A program made the translations under genes and the position numbers. DNA of 64,000 bases from Pseudorasbora parva (taxonomy: Eukaryota > Chordata > Actinopteri > Cypriniformes > Gobionidae), in contig NC_090185.1 of assembly GCF_024679245.1 (NCBI RefSeq), forward strand, positions 30,754,670-30,818,669, in the 5' to 3' direction. Below, in pieces: positions 1-12,100 of the stretch. The first letter of the stretch is position 1. The number at the start of each line of letters is the position of its first letter. Below the pieces are notes generated by a model. That model was not told the origin of the DNA and did no database searches. It worked only from the letters and a program-made list of their open reading frames with translations.

Positions 1-78
1 CAACACAACACTCAACTTTGAGGACAAAATTGTATTCACTTCACCGGTCAGTGGTCATAATTTTATGCCTGATCAGTG
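1..78 (-). mobile_element. Tc1-like family A, terminal fragment
   Basis: The first 78 bases match the 5' non-coding end of the family A Tc1-like element seen again at 12617-13697. The phrase CAACTTTGAGGAC recurs near 13570, and the end GCCTGATCAGTG is the family's terminal inverted repeat. It abuts TA at 79-80, the usual Tc1 target. No coding part lies inside the window, so the rest of this copy is to the left. Confidence 0.75.
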
Positions 79-99
79 TATATATATATACACACACTA
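79..99. repeat. Short TATATA/CACACA tract
   Basis: A short TA-rich and CA tract lies between two Tc1-like remnants. Confidence 0.7.
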
Positions 100-456
100 T
101 ATTTCCACGTCTGCCTTTACATGCACATGAATTTTAATGGCATCTCATTCTCAATCCGTAGGGTGTAATATGGAGTTGGCCCACCCTTTGCAGCTATAAC
201 CGCTTCAACTCTTCTTGGAAGGCTTACTAAGGTTTAGGAGTGTTTTTATTGGATTTTTTGACCATTCTTCTAGAAGCGCATTTGTGAAGTCAGACACTAA
301 TGTTGGACGAGAAGGCCTGGTTTCACTCTAGTTCCACTCTAATTCATCCCAAAGGTGTTCATTTAGGTTGAGGTCAGGTCTGGCTGGTCAAGTTCCTCCA
401 CACCAAACTCGCTCATACATGTCTTTATGGACCTCATGTTAGAACAGGAAGGGGAT
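100..456 (-). pseudogene. Tc1-like family G transposase, C-terminal half
   Basis: Read on the minus strand, this encodes a recognisable Tc1 transposase C-terminus. It contains KDMYERVWCGGT, then DLNLNEHLWDELE with the catalytic glutamate, then TNALLEEWSKNPIKTLLNL. Two in-frame stops and a deletion near 433 break it. The N-terminal DNA-binding half and the first two catalytic aspartates are missing. The family differs from the A, B and C copies elsewhere in the window. It is a dead 5'-truncated copy; the right boundary near 456 is approximate. Confidence 0.75.
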
Positions 457-1577
457 TTAGTATCAATTTCTGAGTCAAAAGAAATGGTTTTCATTGCAGA
501 AGACATTTTCAAACCAAGCGGCTTTCTGTTAGTCAATGTGATGAATTCACGTGAACAACATAAGCAAAATCTGCAGGGGAATCTTTCGCGAAATGACTAA
601 TTTAATGGATTCCTATTGAAATGGACTGGATTTCAGCCATGAAAATTCTTCAAATGGTATATGTGCCATTAATGCATTATAGGATGAATTTGGAAAAGCA
701 TATTAGCATACTCATCAATAGCATTGAAGGGGGTGTGTAAGGGGAAGCAGGTTGCTTTGTGACATCCAGAAGTTGCTCCATATGTCAGTGAAATAACTGT
801 TGTCATGGTTGATTAATGTGTGAGAAGGAGGGAGAGAGAAAGAGAAGGTGAGTGACATGGATGAAGAACTATTCAAAGAATGCTCACATTGAACTCACAG
901 ATGCAAGAAAGCGAGAGAGTTTAACAAACGGTGCAATTCACATTCATTGCAGTCAAGAAGTACACAACGAGCTTAGCGTAACTTTTTAATTTTTTTAAAT
1001 CATAATTTGAGATAGAGCAGTTCAATTTCATTATTGTTAGATTTTAATGCTGATCTTAAATGGTGATTTTGAAACGTATCTTGACAAACTGTCTTGGGAG
1101 ATTTTAGTCTTCCCTCATTTCCAAAATGGCCGCCAAGTAAACGCAAGGGCGGGACAACCTATCACTCACATGAGAACGACCAATAGCATACCACAACCAT
1201 CCAACTATCCAATCAAATGCTGATGGACAAAATCAGGCTGCTCTACATTTGTGCTTGTTTGAGAAGCCGTTCGTCACAATAGGGAAGAAAAGACCATCAC
1301 AACTTCCGTTTCATGACAACTTTAAGGACTTAATTGTTTGACATCCTCTTGCAATCATGCTAGGCTAGACATTTAGAATAAATATTTTAACACATCAGAT
1401 GCTCATAATCCAAAAATTATTGATTGTTAGAGGCAATGAGGGTCTATAAATGGCAGAGTCTGGCATCTTTCTGACGGTATTATCCGATGAAGGGGAACTT
1501 CCATTTTAGCAAGATATTAATATCAGACATGCTGCTGCACGCCGCATCACTGAATTTCTGCCAGGGAACACATTATT

Positions 1578-1580
<3 letters not shown>
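457..1580. other. No gene seen
   Basis: About 1.1 kb without a convincing reading frame. The part at 1120-1340 is richer in G+C and contains two CCAAT-like sites (GACCAATAGC, ATCCAATCAA). It could be an old promoter or an unrecognised repeat; nothing decides between them. Confidence 0.5.

Positions 1581-1659
<79 letters not shown>
1581..1659. repeat. (GA)n microsatellite
   Basis: About 39 perfect GA units. The reading frame of alternating Arg-Glu across it is an artefact of the repeat. Confidence 0.95.
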
Positions 1660-1663
<4 letters not shown>

Positions 1664-2302
1664 CTTGGAAAGACAGAGGAAGATATTAACCAGGAAAAGT
1701 TATGATGGGTGAATTTGATCATTGAATGAGAGAGTAGTCAAAAGCAGACAGACAAAAACAATCAGACTCTCTTCAGCAGGTGACCAGACAGAAAGTGTCT
1801 CCAACACATCCAGTGTCCCTTCCATTTCCTGTTTGTGTAGCTGGCCAGAGCATGTTCACACGCGCAGCAGGACTTCAGTGACTCCTGACTTCAGACCATG
1901 TCAGTTTCTGAAACACCAATGACTCTTTATTTATTATAGGTTAGAAAACATGCATTGTAAATATTGTGTATAGTTTATAATAATTTATACTATGAGTTGA
2001 ATGCTTGAAACTGGTAAGATGTGCAATTTTTTCAGGGAAACGTATGGCTAAAGTAGTTTCAGCAGGTCTTGACTAAAAGGATTTCTGTTATTTCAAAGGT
2101 CCTTACAACCTACAACAGCAAAAGAACCAAAATCCACAACGACACTGGCCAGGCAAATAAATATAGTAAAAGCACACTCTCTCTCCCACTCAAACAAAGA
2201 CAGTACGGAAACACACTCGCACAGAAACATGTTGTCAGCTCTGCTCTGATGATTTTATTAGTAAAATAGTTTAAACACCTGAAAAGCTACATTTCTAACT
2301 AG
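1660..2302. other. No gene seen
   Basis: Unique-looking AT-rich sequence up to the start of the next Tc1-like copy. The small frames here have no recognisable motif. Confidence 0.5.
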
Positions 2303-2903
2303 CGAAGGCTGGCCCGTGTGGTCCGATCAAACAGACGAGCTACGGTAGCTCAAATTGCTCAAGAAGTTAATGATGGTTCTGATTGAAAGGTGTCAGAATA
2401 CACAGTGCATCGCAGTTTGTTGTGTATGGGGCTGCATAGCTGAAGACCAGTCAGGGTGTCCATGCTGACCCCTGTCCACCGCCGGAAGCACCAACAGTGG
2501 ACAGGTGAGCATCAGAACTGGACCACAGAGCAATGGAAGAAGGTGGCCTGGTCTGATGAATCACGTGGGTGTGTGGTTTACCTGGGGAACACATGGCACC
2601 AGGATGCACTATGGGAAGAAGGAAGGCCAGCGGAGGCAGTGTGATGCTTGGGCAATGTTCTGCTGGGAAACTTTGGGTCCTACCATCTGTGTGGATGTTA
2701 CTTTGACACGTACCACCTACCTAAGCATTGATGCATCCATGTACACCCTTTAATGGTATTCCCTGGTGGCTGTCTTCTCTTCCAGCAGGATAATGCTCCT
2801 GCCAAAGCAAAAATGGTTCAGGAATGGTTTGAGGAGCACAAGTTTGAGGTGTTGACTTGGCCTCCAAATTCCTCAGATCTCAATCCAAGGACAGATCTTG
2901 TTG
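2303..2903 (+). pseudogene. Tc1-like family A transposase, truncated at both ends
   Basis: A plus-strand copy of the family A transposase. The second helix-turn-helix region is readable but frameshifted ([14 protein letters not shown] in other copies). WSDES with the first catalytic aspartate is present, followed by a deletion of about 27 bases relative to the 45-kb copy. QQDNAPA with the second aspartate follows, then WFEEHKFEVLTWPPNSSDLNP. The copy stops just before the catalytic glutamate, where it meets another repeat at 2905. Several frameshifts and stops show it is dead. The N-terminal HTH and both terminal inverted repeats are absent. Confidence 0.85.
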
Positions 2904-2904
2904 G

Positions 2905-3043
2905 GACAGTTGTTGGTCCCCATGAGGAATTTTTTTGTATTTGTGTTTAGGGTTAGGAGACAGAATATACAGTTTGAACACTATATAAAAATCATTAAGC
3001 CTATGCAAAGTCCCCTAAAACATGGAATGTATGTGTGTGGTCT
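2905..3043. repeat. Dispersed GTCCCC...TGTG repeat, copy 1
   Basis: The segment starts GGTCCCCATGAGG, contains ATAAAAATCATTAAGCCTA and AAAGTCCCC, and ends in TGTGTGTGG. Related copies lie at 32490-32772 and 61416-61575. It directly replaces the end of the family A transposon. Confidence 0.65.
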
Positions 3044-3869
3044 TGGTTCCTTAATATCTAAATCTTATAAGATTTATTGGAATGTCCATACAATATCTTG
3101 ACTACTAAGAAATGTCTATTTTTCACTCTTTCTCTTGCTTTGTCTCTTTCCTCTTTGGCTTTAATAAGGACGCAGGTGTTCTCTAATCATTTGAGCCTTG
3201 TAAGATGAATAAAGCCTTGCATAAGATCTGTGGAGCTCTTTGTAGTCCCACTAGCCTATGTGGGCATCAAACATAAAAAAAGGACATATTCAAAAGTCTT
3301 TAAAAAAATGCACAATGGTCCATTTTGTGAGTGCGTGCTTATGCTTGGCATGGTATCTTTAGTGAGATGCTGGAAAATGTGAAGGGCATGTGATGTCACA
3401 CACCAATACAACAGCAACGTTCAAGAACAAAGGGCAGAAGTTACGATCTAGAACAGTAAACGCACACACATCCACTCACGCCCAGTGACATCAGGTCTGG
3501 AAAGATGTGATCAGCCGTCGTGATATGATAATGTTTGCGGTGTGTAGGAGAATTTGAGAGCGAGGGATGTGGAAAAGGTGTGGATGGAGGTATATTTATG
3601 TTTGGAGATGGGAAAATCCACCTTTCCTACCTAAACCACATGATAAGATGCCGCCTCAGGCCGAGGCATGGGTTTGGCTGAGTCTTGTCATTCTCTCTCT
3701 CTTGTGTTTTTTTTTTCTTCCACTTATTGACTTATAAATGGTGCAGACAGATCTCTCTCCTCTACTAAAGGAAAATGTGTATTAAGAGGAAATAATGCAA
3801 ATATTATGATCTGATTCTTCTCTCTTACATCCACATTTAAAGCACACTCAGCATTTTTCCATTTAGCTT
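3044..3869. other. No gene seen
   Basis: Unique-looking sequence with no supported frame. Confidence 0.5.
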
Positions 3870-4700
3870 TTACAGTTTTTCTCAGTACACTTTTTGTACA
3901 CTTTGGTACATTTCTCGAATCAAACTCATAATTTGCAAAACAGTAAGTGCATTTCTCAAAACAATTTGTACAAATAGCAAAACACCATGGATAACCTGCA
4001 AAAGCCACTCTCTTACTCAAAATCCTTAGTTCATCTCTCAAAAGTAAATATCTGTGTCAATGAACATGTCAGTGCCATCAGAATTACAAGTCCTTGTGTC
4101 ATTGTGTACGGATAAGACAGTGAAATTGTTTAGTCATGTTGTCAATATGACAGTTTACTCTAGAGGGATGTTTTGATGGAAACTATGGCTAAAGTTTTCA
4201 TGACAATTATTGTCAATTGTAAGATATATATACCTGCTAGTTGATGTTTCATGAGAAGCACCTTCGTTAGATAAAGTCAAGATTCCCCTGGGAGCAATTT
4301 ACCAATTCACGACAGATTTAGAAAAAAGTCTAATGGAAATATAGAAAGTATAGAAATATGCTTGACATATTATGATAATTTGTTCAACCATTTTGCATGT
4401 AAAGAATTATGCTATGAGCTTTTGCCTAAATGTTGTGGGGGGTGAGACTATTCAACAGAGACCCAATACAATACATTTTGATCAACATAACATAAGCAAC
4501 TGATAATGTAGGAAACAACAGAGAATTGTACATAATCATTGCCATGGATGTACCAAAGCATTTGCAACTTGTTCAAAGAAATGAGAAACTGCTTTTTTGA
4601 TGTGCACAAGTGACACAATGATGTGACAATTGAACAGGTAGTTTTGAGAATTTCAATTTTGATCTGAGAAATGTACCAAAGTGACCGAGAAAACCTGTAA
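3870..4700. mobile_element. Non-autonomous TIR DNA element, 831 bp
   Basis: The ends are inverted copies of each other. The left end reads TTACAGTTTTTCTCAGT and then, after an 11-base insertion, CACTTTGGTACATTTCTC. The right end read on the minus strand is TTACAGGTTTTCTCGGT, then CACTTTGGTACATTTCTC. The inverted repeat is about 45 bp and imperfect. The interior is AT-rich with no transposase motif, so I call it a non-autonomous element of unassigned superfamily. No target duplication was obvious. The frames on the minus strand inside it are accidental. Confidence 0.75.
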
Positions 4701-5581
4701 TGAAAATTATTGCATATCTGTTCAAAAATGTTGCATACCAACAAATGGTGCAAAATAATGAAAACCATAAAATACAAAATATTATCAAAAAATAGTAAAA
4801 TGAAGAAAAAAATAACATTAAAGAATAAAAAATGTTAAAAGTTAACACTTTTAAAACTAAGGGAATTGTATATTAAATTAAACTAAATATTTAAAATTAA
4901 TAATTATAATATAATCACACCATAGTTTATAACACTAATATTAAAAACAACAAAATAACTGCGCAAAATAAAATAATACAATAATAAATATTATTACATT
5001 AATAAATCATTCTTAGTAGTAGTATTTTTACTTAAATAATTATTAATGAATTGAAGATGATTAATTAATTATTTTTATACTAGTAATTACAGTAAATCAC
5101 TATTACTTGAGATGATGAATAAAGTTATAATAATAATGATAATAATTAAATATAATTAATTACTATTATTAATACGTTTCTGAATCCCTCAACATTGCGT
5201 GGCACTTAACTCCACCCAAATGATTGGTTTCATGGACATGAAAATGTATGTAAAAATGCAGATGTTTAGATGAGGTAAGGAGATTTGGCTTCACTGTGAA
5301 AGTGTGTTCGTGTAGGTAGCATGCTTGGGCCTACAGCTGCAATAAAGACGAGTAGATAAATGATTCTGCTGACAGAATTACTGTGTGAAGGTTACTGCTC
5401 AAAACAATGAATGCGTAAGTGCACACCGGTGATGAGTTTTAATGAAGGGTGTTGATGTGGTACATATTGGTTGTTTACTCTGGAAAGGAAGGCCAGAACA
5501 ATCTAAACATGTGACAGACAACTGCCGACAGAGGACCGGTGAGGTCAAGTCATTGGACACTCAGCAAACGTTTGTTCATTC
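4701..5581. other. AT-rich stretch, no gene
   Basis: 4850-5180 is extremely AT-rich (long runs of ATTAAT/TAATAAT) with no open frame. The remainder is unique-looking sequence leading into a (GATA)n array. Confidence 0.6.
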
Positions 5582-5723
<142 letters not shown>

Positions 5724-6681
5724 TGTTATCCCATAGTGAGGGAGGTGACCAAGAACCCGATGGCATTTCTCTCAGAAGAACAACCATCTCTGCAGCACTC
5801 CACCAATCACGCCTGTATGCTAGAGTGGCCAGACAGAAGCCACTTCTCAGTAAAAGGCACATGACAGACCGCCAGGAGTTCGGCAAAAGGCACCTGAAGG
5901 ACTCTCAGACCACAATAAATACAATTGTCTGGTCTGATGAAACAAAGATTGAACTCTTTGGCCTGAATGGCAAGCATCATGTCTAGAGGAAACCAGGCAC
6001 CGCTCATCACCTGACCAACTCCATCCCCACAGTGAAGCATGGTGGTGGCAGCATCATGCTGTGGGGATGTTTTTCAGCTGCAGGAACTGGGAGACTAGTC
6101 AGGATTGAGGAAAAGATGATTGCAGTAATGCATAGAGACGTCCTTGATGAAAACCTGCTTCAGAGAGCTCTGGACCTCAGAAGGGGGTGAAGGTTCCTCT
6201 TCCAACAGGTCAATGACCCTAAGCACACAGCCAAGATCACAAAGGAGTGGCTACAAGACAACTCTCCGAATTTCCTTGAGTGGCCCAGCCAGAGCCCAGA
6301 CTTGAATCCGATTGAACATCTTTGAAGAGATCTGAAAATGGCTGTATACTCACGCTCCCCATTCAACCTGATGGAGCTTGAGAGGTCCTGCAAAGACGAA
6401 TGGGAGAAACTAAAAAAGATGTGCCAAGCTTGTAGTACCCTACCCAAAAAGAGTGTAACTGGTGCCAAAGGTGCTTCAACAAAGTACTGAGCTAAAGGCT
6501 CACAATATTTATGTACATGTGGTTTTTTGTGTTTTATTTTTTAAATAAATTTGCAAAGATTTCCCACAAACTTCTTTCACGTTGTCATTATGGGGTATTG
6601 TTTGTAGAACTGAGGAAAAAATTATGAATTAGGCGATAATAAAATGTGGGAAAAGTCACTGAAAACTTTACTGATGCACTG
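5724..6681 (+). pseudogene. Tc1-like family B transposase, 5'-truncated
   Basis: This is a Tc1/Tdr1-type transposase missing its DNA-binding N-terminus. From about 5770 to the natural stop at 6488-6490 one frame runs through [35 protein letters not shown] (first catalytic D), [50 protein letters not shown] (catalytic E) and a C-terminal tail. Three premature stops interrupt it: TAG at 5984, TGA before FLFQQ, and TGA after IEHL. The second catalytic aspartate is changed, reading QQVNDP where QQDNDP is expected. Spacing from that site to E is 34 residues, the classic DD34E pattern. The right inverted repeat ends GCACTG at 6681. Confidence 0.9.
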
Positions 6682-6838
<157 letters not shown>

Positions 6839-8181
6839 GTCGGATTACAGTGCAGTACTTGTTGGCTAATTGTTATTTTGGGGTAGAGGACATGCATCCT
6901 TTATGGGATCTCAGCTTCCAGGTAATGGGAGAGTTATGTTTGCTTTATCAGGAGCAACGGAACAAAGACATCCTCCTCCAAATACAATACTCTCCTTCCC
7001 TCTGCCATGTACTCACACACTCCTCTTCATTCATGTTTAATACACACACACACGCGCACACTTAGCGTTAGCTCTTCCTGAGCTATGTTTGTTATTGTTT
7101 GTATTGAAATTCCCAGGTGTCTTCCCGTTCCTTTTCCGCTGTGGTGTTCCGGCTCGGAAAACTCTGCATCAACTTTGTCCAGCATGACTCAGATGCTGAA
7201 AAGGGTATCCCCTCTTCTTTCTCTCGCTCTCTTTCTCTCTTTCTCTTTCTTGTGGTGCAGGAGGGGAAGAACAATGCTAGTACTTAAAGCTTGCACCTTT
7301 GATGACACATGAGTTCTCCCGCGCTGCTGCCAAACGCCTCAGAAACATCTGGAAGATTAAAGGCGGCCTTCAGAGCTTTCAGAGGCTTCTAAAGCCCAAA
7401 CTTTATCCTTGGGTTTAGCCATCGTTGTCTCATATATAAACTTCAACATGAAATTTTTATAAAACTCAAATGACCACAATGAAGCAAACGATATGCTCAG
7501 GCAAGAACTATACGGCTCGAAATCCAACTAAATCTGGGAGCGACCTGTCTGGGCTTTTCTGCAATATTTATGCAAAAATTTATAGAAGAATGTTAGAAAA
7601 TTCCCCCTCAGGGATTAATTAAATATTATTCTCTCTGTGCCTATCACTTATGAATTGTCAAAAACTTTCCACCACAGATGTTTCATGCAGCATATTTTAA
7701 AAGACATACTTTTATATAACAGTACCATTATCAATGCTTTTAGTATATTTCATGAAAAGTGTGTGATTCACAAAAATGAGCCAGCTTCTGAGAGCCCTTT
7801 GTTCAGGAGTAGGATGCTAGGTAGGGGTACAGTAGGGGTAGATCATCAGATATGCCCTAGGTATGCTAGGGGTAGATCATCAATTAATAAATATTATTAG
7901 TAGTGTATGATTTGTAAAGTAATACATGTCGATGTTTGCATCAAATAAGAAGCTCGATATTCGTGGCTTTTCTGACGTAGTAAACTTGCTCAGTACCCCA
8001 CCTGGTACAACATTTTACCAAGAGATTAAAGACTTCTAGAAGAAAGCAAAAATCGCATGGCTGCTTTGATAAATGCATTTATTTATTTTTTAATAAAATA
8101 AGCCTCATTTGCTTTTGTTAACAGTTTAGTGTAAGCGGTACTTTATTTTTTTAAGCATGATTGATTTAGCCTTTATCACCT
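6839..8181. other. No gene seen
   Basis: Mostly unique-looking. A 14-base GGGGTAGATCATCA is repeated at about 7836 and 7867. The small frames at 6850-7312 and 7637-7900 show no known motif. Confidence 0.5.
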
Positions 8182-8925
8182 GGACACTGCATTTTGAACT
8201 GCCGCTATACATACAAAAACCAACGTAACGAACATGGCCAGATTCACGCTCATCTGTAATGGATAACAGCAAACGCACTTTTATCGGCACTCACCGGACA
8301 TTTTATTTCTGAACTGCTGCAATATGAACAGCAACCATGTAATAAATGCTGCTTGAATACGAACTTGTCTGGCTATCACCAGAACAAGCTCAATTTAAGA
8401 TTGAACATTGGTCTGGGGAGTCTGCTCTGTATTTTCTACTGCACAAGAGGCGTGATCAACGAGCATTATTCAAATGACTCGAATCTTTCGAAACGAAATC
8501 GGATAGTTCTTCAACCAATGAGACCACAAGAGGCGTGATCAACGGGCATCGATCCATCGCTTCTCTATCCGTCATCGTCTTAAACCCGCCAGGTGGATAA
8601 GCCAGTCTGTGATTGGTTCCCGCAAAAGTATAACATAAGCGGTAGAAATGAATGTACATGTTTCCAGACTGAGCTGCACGGCGAAATCAAATCGACAGCA
8701 GATCAGGCTGGATTATTTAAATACGAACAGCAACCAGTGTAACAAATGCTTCCAAATTCACGTTTGCCTGTTTCAGAAAAAAAACTAATGCGATTTTAGT
8801 GCCACTCACTGGACATTTTATATCTGAACTGCTGTAATACGAACAGCAACCAGCATAATAAATGCTGCCAAATTCACGTTCATCTGTTTCGGATAAAACC
8901 AAACGCACTTTTAGTGCCCCTCACT
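8182..8925. repeat. Diverged tandem repeat, about 115-bp unit
   Basis: Units begin GGACATTTTAT or similar and contain GAACAGCAACCA, AAATGCTGCCAAATTCACG, CATCTGTTTCGG and CGCACTTTTAG. A full unit lies at 8182-8295 and another at 8811-8925, with partial ones at 8296-8352 and 8720-8810. The middle (8353-8719) is unrelated and holds a 20-base duplication, CACAAGAGGCGTGATCAACG, at about 8441 and 8527. Confidence 0.75.
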
Positions 8926-9160
8926 GGACATTTTATTTTGAAATTGATGTCAATCAATTTAGCAGAAATGTAGCCACAGGCAGTTTTTCAAGTGTTTGCT
9001 GGTTTCGCTGGTTGAGTATGTTTTTCATTTATTAAAAAATAACCGGCTCATAATTATCTGATCACATCTTTAGATTTAGCAGTGCTGTTGTGGTTCCATT
9101 GAGTATTTTAGTACAGTATTCCATTTGCATCACCGGAAGATTACGAGCAAAAGTTTAGGC

Positions 9161-10082
9161 TTAAAGGTGCACTATGCAACTTTCCGTCCACTGGAGGGCG
9201 CCTATTCAAAACAAAGGCGTAGTTTGATGACGCAAAGTTTGAGCGCAGCATCTTGGGACATGTGGTCTTCACCTCATAGCCGGTGGAAAATAGGACTTGG
9301 GCAGAAGTCATGTTCATGGATGCGGTTATTAACGTTACTGTAGTGTGAAGCAGAGCAGGACTGAGTGTTGAGGAGCTGAGCGGTTTTTGAGGAGCTGAGC
9401 GGTTGAGGAGCTGAGCGGTTGTTGAGGAGCTGAGCGGTTGAGGAGCTGAGCGGTTGTTGAGGAGCTGAGCGGTTGTTGAGGAGCTGAGCGGTTGAGGAGC
9501 TGAGCGGTTGTTGAGGAGCTGAGCGGTTGTTGAGGAGCTGAGCGGTTGTTGAGGAGCTGAGCGGTTGAGGAGCTGAGCGGTTGTTGAGGAGCTGAGCGGT
9601 TGTTGAGGAGCTGAGCGGTTGAGGAGCTGAGCGGTTGTTGAGGAGCTGAGCGGTTGTTGAGGAGCTGAGCGGTTGAGGAGCTGAGCGGTTGCTGGAGCGA
9701 TTGTTAAACAAATACCCGCCTCGCAAACACAGGGACTTTTATTGTGACGGGATGGGACACATTCGCCGGGCACCCACACTGATCCGCTCTTCCGGTTATG
9801 ATTATGAGGTAACGTTACTCGTTTACACTGCTAAGAGTAAAGCGCTTCTTTCAAAATAAAACCGGAAACCGAGGGTAGCGCAGATATGACGCAATTGACA
9901 GGCGACTTCCTCAAACGCTATGCTGAAACGTCCCGGTCCTTCGTTAAAATAGCAATTTTCTCACAATTTACAAATAGTTGGAAACATTTGGGATATTGTA
10001 AGTACTCAACTGAACAAAATATATAACGGCCTAGTGGTTTTTGGATATTTTACTGCAAAAATACTACATAGTGCACCTTTAA
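9161..10082. mobile_element. TTAA-bounded non-autonomous element, 922 bp
   Basis: The ends are perfect inverted repeats. TTAAAGGTGCACTATG at 9161-9176 is the reverse complement of 10067-10082. The outer TTAA at both ends fits a TTAA target duplication, as used by piggyBac-like and Kolobok-like elements. There is no transposase. A second, truncated copy of the left half is at 49912-50233 and shares the phrases TAGAGGGCGCCTATTCAAAA (GGAGGG here) and GCGGTTATTAACGTTACTG. The superfamily is inference; the structure is seen directly. Confidence 0.85.
9367..9690. repeat. Minisatellite, 18 units of 16 or 19 bp
   Basis: The core TTGAGGAGCTGAGCGG occurs 18 times. Units are either short (16 bp) or long (19 bp, with an extra GTT). 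From unit 6 on they follow a higher-order order of long-long-short (54 bp), with one long-long-long-short. Because 54 is divisible by 3, two minus-strand frames stay open across it; they are not genes. The other copy of the host element (49912-50233) has only one degenerate unit here. Confidence 0.95.
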
Positions 10083-10965
10083 TGGTTTATGGGTGCATTC
10101 ACATTCCTACTCCAAATGAGCAACAGCAAAATCAATGCTTTATATACAAAATAAAAAAACTTTTAGCAACTTTATAAATAAAGTCTGACATTTCTATTTG
10201 ATGTTATAACTTTTAGGAAGCAAAGGAAGGGAAAGAAAACACTTAAAACCCTAATCCTATAAATAATCTGATATAATGAAGTGTAAACTGCTTGAGACCC
10301 TACTTCCTCACAAAAGAGACATAGAGTCTAATAATGTGCCAACTACTAAACCACAAACAGGTTAATCCCGTCAAGAATTAGTTGGTTCCCGTCTGAAATA
10401 TTTCTGCTCAAAGCAGGTTCAAACATATCACGCATTTATCGACCGCTCACTTTTTCTTTCCAATGAATCACTGATTGCTCCTCATTCAGAATTGCTGTCA
10501 GTGAGAGACCTTATCACTAAAGACTTGTTTGAACAGCATGGTCACATTCACACACAAGCATGTGACGTATCACACTATCAAAACAACAACAACAGCTGCT
10601 TTGGTTCAGAAAACCTTCTGTATGTGTCACCATGGAAACACTCTTTATAGAAACGATGAAGGAGAAGAATGCCCAGCGACCCAATTCGCGTGCGTCCTAT
10701 ATAGTATGCGAGATTAGGATTAGTGTGTCCCAGATCATTGTGCACGCAAAATATTTTGACAAAGGTGGCGTATTGTGTCATTTTTAAGGAATGCATGCTT
10801 TTTGAGTTAATACATTTCCCACAACCCTACACAAGAGGAGGAGTTTATGTCCGTCTACTACATAAGTAGAACAATACTGTGTAAGGATGCTTGCGAACAA
10901 GAATTAATGTTGACGTCAAGGTAATGACTTTAGCTAGAATTAAAATTTATGGATACCAAGGGCCC
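10083..10965. other. No gene seen
   Basis: Unique-looking sequence. 10690-10800 resembles old repeat sequence, but no boundaries could be set. Confidence 0.45.
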
Positions 10966-11156
10966 ATCAATTTTGTTTGTTCACCCAAAAATGACAATTA
11001 TCCCATAATTTACTCCTCTCAAGCCATCCTAGATGCACTTTAAATCTTCTTTCAGCCAAACACAATCTCTGGGTTATAATAAATATCCCGGCTCTTCCAA
11101 GCTTTGTAATGGGAGTGAATGGTTCCCGAGTCAATGATAAGCCCCAAAAAAGGCTG
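10966..11156 (-). repeat. Dispersed repeat R (GTTCACCCAAAAATG), minus copy
   Basis: Contains GTTCACCCAAAAATGACAAT, CCCATAATTTACTC and CAGCCAAACACA. These are the reverse complement of the phrases ending the copy at 23900-24153 (GACAATTTTCATCTTTAGGCG). It is a familiar type of teleost dispersed repeat; the family name is not assigned. Confidence 0.65.
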
Positions 11157-11273
<117 letters not shown>

Positions 11274-11281
11274 GTACAGGA

Positions 11282-12100
11282 CAAAAGTTTGGACACATTA
11301 CAAGTTGTAAGAAGTTTCTTCTGCTCATCAAGCCTGCATTTATTTGATCAAAAATACAGACAAAAATGTAACTTTGTGATATATTATTATAATTTAAAAT
11401 AATTGGTTTTCAATTTATTATACTTTAAATGATCATTTATTTCTGTGATCAAAGCTGAATTTTCAGCATCATTCCTCCAGTGATCATGATCCTTCAGAAA
11501 TCATTCTCATATGAGGATTTATTTTTCATTCATTTCAAAGTTGGAAATATTTCTGCTGCTTAATATTTTTTCATAACCTGTGATACTTTTTTTTATAATA
11601 CTTTGATAAATAAAAAGTAAAAAAAAAAAAAAAAAGAAATAAAAGAAGCAAATGTTTTAAAAATAGAAATCTTTTTTAACAACAATATACACTACTGGTC
11701 AGTAATTTGGGGTCAGTCTTTTTTTTCTTTCTTTTTATTCAGCAAGGATGTGTTAAATTGATAAAAATTGAAAGTAAAGCAGATTTATATTATTTGAAAA
11801 TATGTTTTTATTTTGAATAAATGCAGTTCTTTTGAACCTTTTATTCATCAAATATATACGGCAGCAGAACTGTTTCCAACACTCATAATAAATCAGAATA
11901 TGAGAATGATTTCTGAAGGATCATGATCAATGAAGACTGGAGGAACGATCCTGAAAATTCATAAATTATCATTTAAAGTATAATAAATTGAAAACCAAAT
12001 GTTTAAAATTGTAATATTATATCACAATATATATATAAAAAAATCTGTATTTTTGATCAAATAAATGCAGGCTTGATGAGCAGAAGAAACTTCTAGAAAT
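11282..12100. mobile_element. Fold-back (palindromic) repeat, about 820 bp
   Basis: The left arm (about 11300-11700) and right arm (about 11705-12100) are inverted relatives. Shared phrases include AGAAGTTTCTTCTGCTCATC, GCCTGCATTTATTTGATCAA, TTTCAATTTATTATACTTTA and GATCCTTCAGAAATCATTCT; on the right they appear as reverse complements. The centre holds ACTACTGGTCAGTAATTTGG. There is no coding capacity. The arms are diverged, so the insertion is old. This may be two inverted copies of one repeat rather than a single element. Confidence 0.8.

Noticed and set aside
3724..4848. Minus-strand frames of 91-109 residues
   Set aside because: They lie across or at the edge of the TIR element and the AT-rich region and overlap each other in different frames.
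9367..9690. CRISPR-like look of regular short repeats
   Set aside because: There are no unique spacers; units are contiguous with only a GTT length difference, in an animal genome.
9141..9779. 212- and 150-residue minus-strand frames with LLNRSAPQQPLSSS repeats
   Set aside because: They come from the 16/19-bp minisatellite, whose 54-bp higher unit keeps frames open. Two overlapping frames are open at once.
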